Assembly: GCA_902826945.1 (NCBI GenBank)
Contig: CADEGS010000060.1
Coordinates: 1-19,787, forward strand
Origin: an uncultured bacterium
GTDB lineage: Bacteria; Planctomycetota; UBA1135; GCA-002686595
Length of the DNA stretch: 19,787 bases
Direction: 5' to 3'
Shown here: positions 6,877 to 13,341 of the stretch, piece after piece
Position numbering within the stretch: position 1 is the stretch's first letter
How the letters are laid out: the number at the start of each line of letters is the position of its first letter
The notes under the pieces: generated by a model
Told to the model about the DNA's origin: nothing
Seen by the model: only the letters and a program-made list of their open reading frames with translations
The model's database searches: none
Made by a program: the position numbers and the translations under genes

Positions 6877-8120
6877 AGATCCTGGTCTGCCTGCACGACT
6901 ACCTGCCGCTGCACACCGGCGGCTCGGAGATCCACGCGCACCAGAGCGCGCGCGAGCTCGCGCGCCGCGGGCACCAGGTCACCGCGCTCTTCACCGAGCG
7001 CGACCTCGGCGCGCCCGAGGGCGCCGTGCGCGAGGGCGTGCTGGACGGCGTGCGCACGCTCGAGCTCGTGCACCAGCGCGAGTACGCCGACGTGCGCGAG
7101 AGCTACCTGCAGGAGGCCGCGCGCGCGTCGTTCGAGCGCCTCGTGCGCGCGCTCGCGCCCGACGTCGTGCACTTCCACCACTTCGCGCTGTGGGGCTCGG
7201 GCGTGCTGCCCGCGGCGCGCGCGGCGGGCGCGCGCGTGGTCGTCACGCTGCACGACTACCACGCGCTGTGCGACGCGGCGACGCTCCTGCGCTCCGACGG
7301 CGCGCTGTGCGAGGGCGTGGGCTGCAGCGACTGCCTGCGCCGCCACCCGACGCTCCCCGCGCGCTGGCCCGCGGACTGGCGCGGGCTCGCGCGCGAGGAG
7401 GCGCTGGCGCGCGCCGCCGACGAGCGCCGCGCGCGCCACCAGGCCGACCTGGCCGCGGCGGACGTCGTCGTCAGCCCCTCGCGCTTCGCCGCCGAGCTCT
7501 TCGCGCGCCACGGCCTGGTCGATCCCGCGCGCGTGCACGTGCTCAAGGCCGGCTACCCCGGGCCGCTCGCGCCGCCGCGCACGCGCGCACGCGACGCCGG
7601 CCCGCTGCGCGTCGGCTACGTCGGGGGGATCTACCCCTCGAAGGGCTTGCACGTCCTGGTGCGCGCCTGCGCCGCGCTTCCGGCCGGCCTCGCGACGCTC
7701 GACGTGCACGGGCACCTCGACTGGTTCCCCGACTACGTCGCCGGGCTGCGGCGCGACGCCGCGGGGCACGCGGTGCGCTTCTGCGGGCCGTTCGAGCCCG
7801 GCCGCATCGACCAGGTGCTGGCCACGCTCGACGTGCTCGTCGTGCCCTCGATCTGGTACGAGAACATGCCGATCACGATCCAGGAGGCCTATCGCAACGG
7901 GCTGCCGGTGGTCGCGAGCGACCTGGGCGGGATGCGCGAGGCGGTGCGCCACGAGGCGAGCGGCCTGTGCTTCCCGCGCGGCGACGCGGAGGCGCTGGCG
8001 CGCGCGCTCGAGCGCCTGGCGCGCGAGCCGGGGCTCTACGACCGCCTGGCCGCGGGCCGCCCCGCGGTGCCGACGCTGGAGGCGATCGTGGACCGGCTGG
8101 AAGCGCTCTACCGGGCCTGA
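6873..8120 (+). CDS. GT-B fold glycosyltransferase, third gene of operon
   Basis: A 415-residue GT4-like glycosyltransferase starting at GTG 6873, which overlaps the preceding stop by 4 bases; GAGGAG at 6856-6861 may be the ribosome binding site. The N-terminal domain opens MKILVCLHDYLPLHTGGSEI and has DVVHFHH and TLHDYH. Cysteines 133, 146, 151 and 154 match the four-cysteine pattern of the sister genes. The C-terminal domain shows VGYVGGIYPSKG and an EX7E motif (E330, E338 in ENMPITIQE), followed by SDLGGMREAV. It is closer to the 4061 gene (shared WYEN/WFEN, HARDWF-like PDYV stretch, SDLGGM/SDFGGM) than to the 5479 gene. It closes the operon; a GC-rich stretch able to fold into hairpins follows the stop. 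Confidence 0.87.
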   Translation: MKILVCLHDYLPLHTGGSEIHAHQSARELARRGHQVTALFTERDLGAPEGAVREGVLDGVRTLELVHQREYADVRESYLQEAARASFERLVRALAPDVVHFHHFALWGSGVLPAARAAGARVVVTLHDYHALCDAATLLRSDGALCEGVGCSDCLRRHPTLPARWPADWRGLAREEALARAADERRARHQADLAAADVVVSPSRFAAELFARHGLVDPARVHVLKAGYPGPLAPPRTRARDAGPLRVGYVGGIYPSKGLHVLVRACAALPAGLATLDVHGHLDWFPDYVAGLRRDAAGHAVRFCGPFEPGRIDQVLATLDVLVVPSIWYENMPITIQEAYRNGLPVVASDLGGMREAVRHEASGLCFPRGDAEALARALERLAREPGLYDRLAAGRPAVPTLEAIVDRLEALYRA

Positions 8121-8140
8121 GGGGCCTCTCCACGGCCTTT

Positions 8141-8172
8141 CCCGCCCTTCCCGGCGGGACGCGGGGCCCGCC
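8141..8172. terminator. Two competing GC hairpins after the glycosyltransferase operon
   Basis: GGCGGG at 8153-8158 can pair either with CCCGCC at 8141-8146 (loop of 6) or with CCCGCC at 8167-8172 (loop of 8). A T-tract is lacking. The structure lies in the only 73 bp separating the operon from the next gene, so it may end the upstream transcript. Simple GC bias could also produce it. Confidence 0.3.
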
Positions 8173-8193
8173 CGGGGATAGGCTCTAGGCCGC

Positions 8194-8838
8194 ATGTCCG
8201 ACTGGAAGGTCAAGCGCCAGGAGAGCGCCTGCGCGGGGTGCGCGCACGCGTTCGAGGAGGGCGAGGCGTACTTCTCGATCCTCACCATCGACGGCGAGGC
8301 GCTCGGCCGCGAGGACCGCTGCGCGCCGTGCTTCCCCGCGCCGCCCGAGGGCCCGGCCGAGGAGCGCGCGCGCGAGCGCATCTGGTGGCGCACGCGCCGG
8401 CGGCCGCGCTCGCGGCGCGGGCTGGCGGTGGACTTCGAGGCCATCGAGGCCTTGTTCCTCGCGCTCGACGGGCACGAGGCCGACCGCCTGCGCGAGCTGC
8501 GCTACCTCTTGTCGCTGCTCCTGATGCGCAAGCGGCGCCTCAAGCTCGTGCGCGTGCTGCGCAGCGGCGAGGGCGAGGCGATGGTCGTGCGCCGGCCGCG
8601 CCGCCAGGAGGAGCAGCGCGTGGACGTGTTCGACCTGACGCCCGAGCGCATGGACGCGCTGCGCCGCGAGCTCGAGCGCATCGTCGAGGGGGCGGGGGCG
8701 GAAGACGTGCTGGCCGGGCCGCCGGCGGCCCTCGAGCCCGAGCAGGCCGACCTGGACGAGGTCGAGGGCGACGCCGACGACGCGGCGGACGCGCTCGGCT
8801 CCGAGCCCGCGGATCCCGAGCTCTCGACCCGCGCCTGA
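8194..8838 (+). CDS. Unrecognised protein with two CxxC pairs and acidic tail
   Basis: A 214-residue soluble protein that I do not recognise as a named family. It opens MSDWKVKRQESAC and has C13-x2-C16 and C43-x2-C46, spaced like a small zinc ribbon, with SILTIDGEALGRED between them. A basic Arg-rich segment (about residues 64-75) follows, then a predicted helical part (about 85-120, LRELRYLLSLLLMRKRRLKLVRV). The tail from about residue 165 is strongly acidic. No signal peptide or membrane span is visible. No Shine-Dalgarno sequence precedes the ATG. Its position just upstream of the division cluster suggests, but does not show, a housekeeping or regulatory role. Codon use matches its neighbours, and both coding quality and length support a real gene. 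Confidence 0.75.
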   Translation: MSDWKVKRQESACAGCAHAFEEGEAYFSILTIDGEALGREDRCAPCFPAPPEGPAEERARERIWWRTRRRPRSRRGLAVDFEAIEALFLALDGHEADRLRELRYLLSLLLMRKRRLKLVRVLRSGEGEAMVVRRPRRQEEQRVDVFDLTPERMDALRRELERIVEGAGAEDVLAGPPAALEPEQADLDEVEGDADDAADALGSEPADPELSTRA

Positions 8839-8868
8839 GGGCGTTGCGGATGCCGTGACGCGTCGCCG

Positions 8869-8888
8869 CGGGCGCGCCGAGGCGCCCG
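8869..8888. terminator. GC hairpin downstream of the CxxC protein gene
   Basis: CGGGCGC at 8869-8875 pairs perfectly with GCGCCCG at 8882-8888 around a 6-base loop, about 30 bases after the stop at 8838. There is no T-tract. It is a plausible transcript-end hairpin, but short GC stems are common at this base composition. Confidence 0.35.
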
Positions 8889-9230
8889 GGGCTTGCGGCG
8901 CAAGTCGCTGGCGGAGCGCGGCTTGTGCACCTCGGTCGCCGCGGTGGACGGCGAGCCTCGCGAGAGGGGTCTCCGCCGCGGGGCGCCTCCCCGCCGCTCC
9001 CCCGAGCGCTCCCCGGAGGACCGCCCGGCGGACGGGACCCGGCCAGGGGTCGCCGGGTGGCGCGAAGGGGCGCGCAGGACGAGAGGTCGCGAGCGCCGCG
9101 GGAGCGGCGTCGAGACCTCGCGCCCGGCGCGCCGAGCCGTGCCCGCGACGCGCCGAATCGGCCGCTGCGCACGCCCGCCGCGACGCTGCTCGCGCCCCCC
9201 TGGTTTTTGGCGAAATCCCTGCCACGGCCA
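8889..9230. other. Intergenic stretch without a convincing gene, rich in stem-loops
   Basis: No frame here has a family match or a start with a ribosome binding site. The open frames across it are Arg- and Pro-rich products of GC bias. The stretch holds several perfect stems: 8978-8983 with 8989-8994 (loop 5), 9037-9043 with 9052-9058 (loop 8), and the larger structure at 9069-9133. I looked for hallmarks of RNase P RNA, tmRNA and SRP RNA and found none. It may be an untranslated leader of the dcw operon or an unnamed small RNA. Confidence 0.4.
9069..9133. other. Long imperfect hairpin with GNRA (GGGA) tetraloop
   Basis: From outside to inside: 9069-9075 pairs with 9127-9133 (7 bp), then an internal loop of 7 bases on each side. 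Next, 9083-9088 pairs with 9114-9119 (6 bp), a G-A mismatch follows, and 9090-9092 pairs with 9110-9112 (3 bp). After a bulged G at 9093, 9094-9099 pairs with 9104-9109 (6 bp), closed by GGGA at 9100-9103. That gives 22 pairs. It lies about 170 bases before mraZ. The strand is undetermined; a GNRA loop exists only in the plus-strand reading. Confidence 0.45.
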
Positions 9231-9235
9231 TCGAG

Positions 9236-9279
9236 GTGGTGCATAGGATCGTGCCGTGGCACGAAGTGGGGGAAAGTGG
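9236..9279 (+). promoter_or_regulatory. Predicted MraZ operator (GTGG boxes with 10-bp period)
   Basis: GTGG occurs at 9256, 9266 and 9276, exactly 10 bp apart, and again at 9236, which is in phase with one slot skipped. The outer pair is extended: GTGGCACGA at 9256-9264 and 9276-9284. MraZ is known to bind three or four short G-rich direct repeats with a 10-bp period upstream of its own gene, as in the TGGG boxes of E. coli and the AAAGTG boxes of mollicutes. The boxes end 27 bases before the mraZ start. A TAGGAT at 9244-9249 could be the -10 element, in which case MraZ would cover the promoter start region; no clear -35 is visible. The palindrome TCGTGCCGTGGCACGA (9249-9264) overlaps the first box. 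Confidence 0.7.
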
Positions 9280-9306
9280 CACGAGGGCCGCTGAAGGGGT
9301 CGAACC

Positions 9307-9780
9307 GTGTTCTTCGGGGAGTCGTCACACTCGCTGGACTCGAAGCATCGCGTCTTCGTGCCCAAGCGGTTCCAGGACGCCCTCGGCCGCGACGCCGAGG
9401 GCAACCTGACGGCGGTCCTCGCGCGCGGCTTCGAGCGCTGCCTGTTCCTCTACTCGCTGGCCGGCTTCCAGGAGATCCTGCGCCGCCTGCGCACCCAGCC
9501 CTTCGGCGCGGAGGAGACGCGCCGCATGCAGCGCCTGTTCTTCGCGAACACGCACCAGGCGACGCTCGACGGCTCGGGCCGGCTCGTCCTGCCCGAGAAG
9601 CTGCGCAGCTTCGCCGGCATCGAGCGCGAGGTCGTGATGGTCGGCGTCGCCGACCGCGCGGAGATCTGGGACAAGGCGGGCTGGGAGCGCTACGAGCGCG
9701 CCAACGACGCGGACTACGACCGGCTCGGCGAGCTCCTGTGGGGCGGGGACGGCGCGGCCCCGGAGGGTGGCCGGCCGTGA
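9307..9780 (+). CDS. mraZ: MraZ, transcriptional regulator of the dcw cluster
   Basis: A 157-residue MraZ, slightly longer than the usual 140-150. MraZ has two tandem SpoVT/AbrB-like halves, forms ring-shaped oligomers, binds DNA repeats upstream of its own gene, and regulates the division and cell wall operon. The N-terminal signature FFGE...HSLDSK is clear. The first half has D11-S-K-H-R15 where DxKGR is usual, so a histidine replaces the glycine of the DNA-binding loop. The second half keeps the canonical D88-G-S-G-R92, followed by LVLPEKLR. The start is GTG 9307, preceded by GAAGGGG at 9293-9299. The stop overlaps the rsmH start by 4 bases. The matching operator lies just upstream. Confidence 0.95.
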   Translation: MFFGESSHSLDSKHRVFVPKRFQDALGRDAEGNLTAVLARGFERCLFLYSLAGFQEILRRLRTQPFGAEETRRMQRLFFANTHQATLDGSGRLVLPEKLRSFAGIEREVVMVGVADRAEIWDKAGWERYERANDADYDRLGELLWGGDGAAPEGGRP

Positions 9781-10805
9781 TCGCCCGCAGCGAGCGAGCC
9801 GACGGCGAGGTGCCCGTGGAGCGCCGCGCGTGGGAGTCCGAGGGGCTGGAGCGCGGCTCGGCGCGCGCCCACGTGCCGGTGCTCCTGGGCGAGGTGCTGG
9901 AGGCCTTCGCCGCGCTCGCCGCGCGCCGCGGCGGCTGGATCGTGGACGGCACGCTCGGCGCCGGCGGTCACGCGCGCGCGCTGCTCGAGGCCTTCCCCGC
10001 GCTGCGCGTGCTCGGCATCGACCAGGACCCCGACGCCCTGGCGGAGGCCGAGCGCACGCTCTCCGACCTGCGCGCGCGCGCCGTGCTGCGCCGCGGGCGC
10101 ATGTCGCAGATGGCCGAGCTGTGCGCGCAGGAGCGCGTCGGCGAGGTGGTGGGCGTGCTCTTCGACCTGGGCGCGAGCTCGATGCAGTTCGACCGCCCCG
10201 AGCGCGGCTTCAGCCTGCACGCCGACGGGCCGCTCGACATGCGCATGGACCCCGAGCGGCGGCGCACGGCGGCCGACATCGTCAACCGCTGGGACGAGGA
10301 GGACCTGGCGGACCTGTTCTTCCACGAGGGCGGCGAGCGGCGCTCGCGCCGCATCGCGAGCGCGATCGTCGAGGCGCGCGGCCGCGCGCCCTTCCTGCGC
10401 ACCGGCGCGCTGGCGGAGCTCGTCGCGCGCGCCGCGGGCGGGCACGGCGGACGCATCCACCCGGCGACGAAGGTCTTCCAGTCGCTGCGGCGCGCGGTGA
10501 ACGAGGAGGGCGACGAGCTCCTGCGCGGCCTGGCCTGCGCGGAGGCGCTGCTCGCCAACGGCGGGCGGCTGGTCGTCCTGACCTTCCACTCGGGCGAGGA
10601 CGGCATGGTCAAGCGCTTCCTGGCGCACGGCGCGCGCGCCGGCCGCTGGAGCGTGGCCGGGCGCGGCCCGCGCGGGCCGGGCGCCGACGAGCGGCGCTCG
10701 AACCGGCGCGCGCGCTCGGCGCGCCTGCGCTGCGGCCTGCGGCTGCGCGCGGGCGCCGGCGGGCGCGGCGCGCGCCTGCACGACGCGCGCGGAGGCGTGC
10801 GATGA
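9777..10805 (+). CDS. rsmH: 16S rRNA (cytosine(1402)-N(4))-methyltransferase RsmH
   Basis: A 342-residue SAM-dependent methyltransferase that N4-methylates C1402 in the 16S rRNA decoding centre; the family is usually about 310 residues. The substrate-independent SAM motif is D57GTLGAGGHA, followed by LGIDQDPDAL. The LFDLGASSMQFD stretch and RGFSLHADGPLDMRMD follow, then the family region HPATKVFQSLRRAVNEE. The usual FHSLEDR signature reads FHSGED followed by GMVKRF (F270 onwards), so Leu and Arg are both replaced by Gly. The C-terminus is Arg-rich and low in complexity. The start is GTG 9777 (GTGA overlap with the mraZ stop), with GGAGGG at 9762-9767 placed 9 bases before it. About 28 N-terminal residues before HVPVLLGEVLEAF are extra compared with the family. 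Confidence 0.94.
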   Translation: MIARSERADGEVPVERRAWESEGLERGSARAHVPVLLGEVLEAFAALAARRGGWIVDGTLGAGGHARALLEAFPALRVLGIDQDPDALAEAERTLSDLRARAVLRRGRMSQMAELCAQERVGEVVGVLFDLGASSMQFDRPERGFSLHADGPLDMRMDPERRRTAADIVNRWDEEDLADLFFHEGGERRSRRIASAIVEARGRAPFLRTGALAELVARAAGGHGGRIHPATKVFQSLRRAVNEEGDELLRGLACAEALLANGGRLVVLTFHSGEDGMVKRFLAHGARAGRWSVAGRGPRGPGADERRSNRRARSARLRCGLRLRAGAGGRGARLHDARGGVR

Positions 10806-11050
10806 CGCGCGCGCTGCTCTCGCTCGGCGTGTGCCTGACGGCGCTCGGCCTGGGCGTGTTCACCGCCTGCCGCGTGGCGCGGAACCGCGCGCGCGCGGCG
10901 GAGCTCGACGCGCTCGAGCGCTGGCACGAGACCTTCGCGCGCCAGAACGAGCTGCTGGCGCACGAGGTGCGCGAGGGCGAGTGGGCGCTGCGCGCGGGCG
11001 CGGCCGGCGCGCCGCCGCGCGCGCGTCCCCCGGCGGAGGTCGAAGAGTGA
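10802..11050 (+). CDS. ftsL: FtsL-like bitopic division protein
   Basis: An 82-residue protein with one N-terminal membrane span (about residues 4-22, ALLSLGVCLTALGLGVF). A heptad-like helical segment (about 28-65, AAELDALERWHETFARQNELL) follows, then a Pro/Ala-rich end. Size, topology and place between rsmH and ftsI fit FtsL, which forms the FtsQBL complex that activates FtsWI. FtsL sequences are poorly conserved, so the name rests on position and architecture rather than on a motif. The start is ATG 10802, overlapping the rsmH stop (ATGA), with GGAGG at 10791-10795. The stop overlaps the GTG of the next gene. Confidence 0.75.
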   Translation: MTRALLSLGVCLTALGLGVFTACRVARNRARAAELDALERWHETFARQNELLAHEVREGEWALRAGAAGAPPRARPPAEVEE

Positions 11051-13341
11051 GCGGCACCTTCGACTCCGCCTCCGGCCTGCGCCCGATGAGCGCCTTCGTC
11101 GTGATCACCGCCGTGCTGGCGACGGTCGCCGTGTGGGTGCCGTGGCTGGCGCAGCGCCGCGGCGCGCGCCAGCCCGAGCGCGTCGTGCGCGAGGCGGGCG
11201 CGCCGCCCGACTTCCGCATCCTCGACCGCGAGGGCCGCGTGCTGGCGCAGTCGGTGCCGCGCTTCGACCTCGAGATGTCGCCGCGCAGCATGTGGCAGGC
11301 GCACACGCCCGACGCGATGGCGCGCGCGATCGCCGCGGTCGTCGGCGAGCCCGCGGACGAGCTGCTGGCGCGCATGCTCCCCGGCGCCCTGGACGGCTGG
11401 ATCGAGGCCGCGCTGGAGCTCGACGAGCCGGCGGCGCGGCGTGTGCAGGAGTGGATCGCGCGCCCCGCGCCCGAGCAGGCGGCGCTGCCGGGGCTGCGCG
11501 TCGAGCCCGCGCCGGGCGGCTACCGGCTCCTCTGGCGCCCGGCGGAGCTGCTCGCGGGCGCGCTGCGCGAGGCGCGCGGCGCCTCGAGCGCGGCCGCCTG
11601 GAGCCGGCGCCTGGCCGACGGGCTGGCCGGAGCGCTGCGGCCGCTCGCGCCGGGCGCGACGCGCGCCGCCGAGGAGGCGAGCGCCGCCCGCGACGAGGTG
11701 TGGGCCGCGCTCTTCCCGCGCAACCACGTGCGCGTGCTGACCGGCGTGCGGCGCTCCGCCGCGCTCGCGCTGCGCGACCTCCTGCGGCGCGAGGGCGTGG
11801 CGAGCTGGCAGATGAGCCTCGCCTACGGGAGCGAGCGCGTGCACCCGTGCGGCGAGCACGAGCTCGTCGGCGGCTGGGGCTTCCCCGACCAGGTCGCGAC
11901 CGCGCCGGTGCCGAGGAGCGGCCTGGAGCTGGCGGCGGCGCGGCTGCTCGGGACGCACGAGGACGCGCTCGACGCGCGGCCCGACGTCTACCTGTGGTCG
12001 CGCGACCGCAACGTGCGCGGCGCGCGCGCCAGCGGCTTCCTCGCGTTCGAGCCGGGCGCGCCCGCGCCGGACGTGCGCGCGACGCTCGCCATGCCGCTGC
12101 AGCACATGGTCGGCCGCACGCTGGCGGCGGTGCTGGACGAGCACCGTCCGGCGCTGGCGATGGCGATCGTCGTCGACGTCGCCTCGGGCGACGTGCTGGC
12201 GGTGGACTCCGCGGAGTCCTACGCCGTGGCGCCCTTCGCGCCCGTGTACCACGCCTTCACGCCGGGCTCGACCTTCAAGGTCGTCACGATGGCGATCGCG
12301 CTCGAGCAGGGCACGGTCGAGCCCGGGACGCTGTTCGACGTGGGGCCGCGCGACCACTGCGACCTCGCGATCGAGGAGCCGTACAAGAACGGCCGCGGCA
12401 GCCGCGTCGTGCACCGCACGATCCGCGAGGCCGAGGGCGCGCTCGAGGGCGTGCGCACCGCCACCGAGTGCCTGGCCTGGTCGATCAACGCGGGGCTGGC
12501 GCAGATCGGCCTCACCGTACCGGGCGGCGTGTTCCACGACACGCTCGTCCGCCTGGGCTACGGCAGCCCACCCGGATCGGGCCTGGGGATCGAGAAGCGC
12601 GGGTACCTGGCGAAGCTCCCCTGGAGCCGAGCCTACACCCAGGCTTCCGTGTCCTTCGGGCACGAACTCACCACGACACTCTGGCAGCACGCCTCCGCGC
12701 TGACGACGGTCGTCGGCGGAGGCGTGCTGCGACCTCTGCGGCTGTTCACGGAGGTCGGCCAGGGGGCGCGCGTGCTGGCGCTCGAGCGCGAGCCGGGCGC
12801 GCGCGTCTTCGGCGAGCACACCTGCGCCGAGGTGCGCGCGATGATGCGCCTGGGCGCCACCGAGGGCACCGGCGCGCCCGTGCTCGGGCGCATGCGCGAC
12901 GCCGAGCGCTGGCGCGCGGCGGCCGAGGCGCTCGAGGCGAGCGGCGTCCTGCTGTACACGAAGACCGGCACGGCCGAGAAGACGCCGACCGAGGTCTGCG
13001 TGCACGTCGAGCTGGCCGCCCGCGAGCGCTGGGAGCGCGCGGGCGTGCCCGTGACGCGCGAGCGCTACCGCTCGCTGCGCGGCGAGCCGCGCCCGCACGA
13101 CATCTGCTACACGAGCTCGATGTGCGTCTCCGGGCGCTCGCCCGAGACCGGCCGCGAGCTCCTCGTGCTGGTCGTCGTGGACGAGCCGCGCGGGCGCGAG
13201 AAGTTCGGCTCGCGCGTGGCCGGCCCGGCGGCCTTCGCGATCCTGGCCGAGGCGCTGGGCCTGACGCGCGACGGCCGCGCCGGCGAGCGCACGATCGAGG
13301 GCGGCTTCGTCGCCCGCGGCCCGGGCGGGGAGACGCTCTGA
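11047..13341 (+). CDS. ftsI: Class B penicillin-binding protein, septal transpeptidase (FtsI/PBP3-type)
   Basis: A 764-residue class B PBP that cross-links septal peptidoglycan in the periplasm with FtsW as its glycosyltransferase partner. A single membrane span is near residues 14-31. The pedestal or dimerisation region starts FRILDREGRVLA. The transpeptidase domain has the acyl-serine motif S408-T-F-K411, S479-I-N481 and K639-T-G641, with correct order and spacing. It is much longer than E. coli FtsI (588). Extra sequence lies in the pedestal region (about 100-330), and about 48 residues separate KTG from the TSSMCVSG strand, including Cys residues and an Arg-rich stretch. There are no PASTA domains. 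The start GTG 11047 overlaps the ftsL stop, with GGAGG at 11035-11039. The stop shares one base with the murE ATG. Around 12540-12740 codon use is less GC-biased than elsewhere in the gene. Confidence 0.93.
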   Translation: MSGTFDSASGLRPMSAFVVITAVLATVAVWVPWLAQRRGARQPERVVREAGAPPDFRILDREGRVLAQSVPRFDLEMSPRSMWQAHTPDAMARAIAAVVGEPADELLARMLPGALDGWIEAALELDEPAARRVQEWIARPAPEQAALPGLRVEPAPGGYRLLWRPAELLAGALREARGASSAAAWSRRLADGLAGALRPLAPGATRAAEEASAARDEVWAALFPRNHVRVLTGVRRSAALALRDLLRREGVASWQMSLAYGSERVHPCGEHELVGGWGFPDQVATAPVPRSGLELAAARLLGTHEDALDARPDVYLWSRDRNVRGARASGFLAFEPGAPAPDVRATLAMPLQHMVGRTLAAVLDEHRPALAMAIVVDVASGDVLAVDSAESYAVAPFAPVYHAFTPGSTFKVVTMAIALEQGTVEPGTLFDVGPRDHCDLAIEEPYKNGRGSRVVHRTIREAEGALEGVRTATECLAWSINAGLAQIGLTVPGGVFHDTLVRLGYGSPPGSGLGIEKRGYLAKLPWSRAYTQASVSFGHELTTTLWQHASALTTVVGGGVLRPLRLFTEVGQGARVLALEREPGARVFGEHTCAEVRAMMRLGATEGTGAPVLGRMRDAERWRAAAEALEASGVLLYTKTGTAEKTPTEVCVHVELAARERWERAGVPVTRERYRSLRGEPRPHDICYTSSMCVSGRSPETGRELLVLVVVDEPRGREKFGSRVAGPAAFAILAEALGLTRDGRAGERTIEGGFVARGPGGETL

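Noticed and set aside
6738..8444. Long minus-strand frame opposite the third glycosyltransferase
   Set aside because: Mirror of a well-supported plus-strand gene; high GC makes long antisense frames common here.
9257..9283. Sigma-54 promoter suggested by TGGCAC
   Set aside because: TGGCAC occurs twice, but no TTGC element lies at the required distance; the phased GTGG boxes explain it better as an MraZ operator.
8839..9306. A known structural RNA gene (RNase P, tmRNA or SRP RNA)
   Set aside because: None of the conserved core sequences of these RNAs were found, only generic GC stems.
8855..9409. Open frames across the gap before mraZ
   Set aside because: Arg/Pro-rich, no ribosome binding site, no family resemblance, and they run out of frame into mraZ.
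10609..13098. 829-codon minus-strand frame opposite ftsI
   Set aside because: Arg/His/Ala-rich antisense shadow of a gene with all three PBP active-site motifs.
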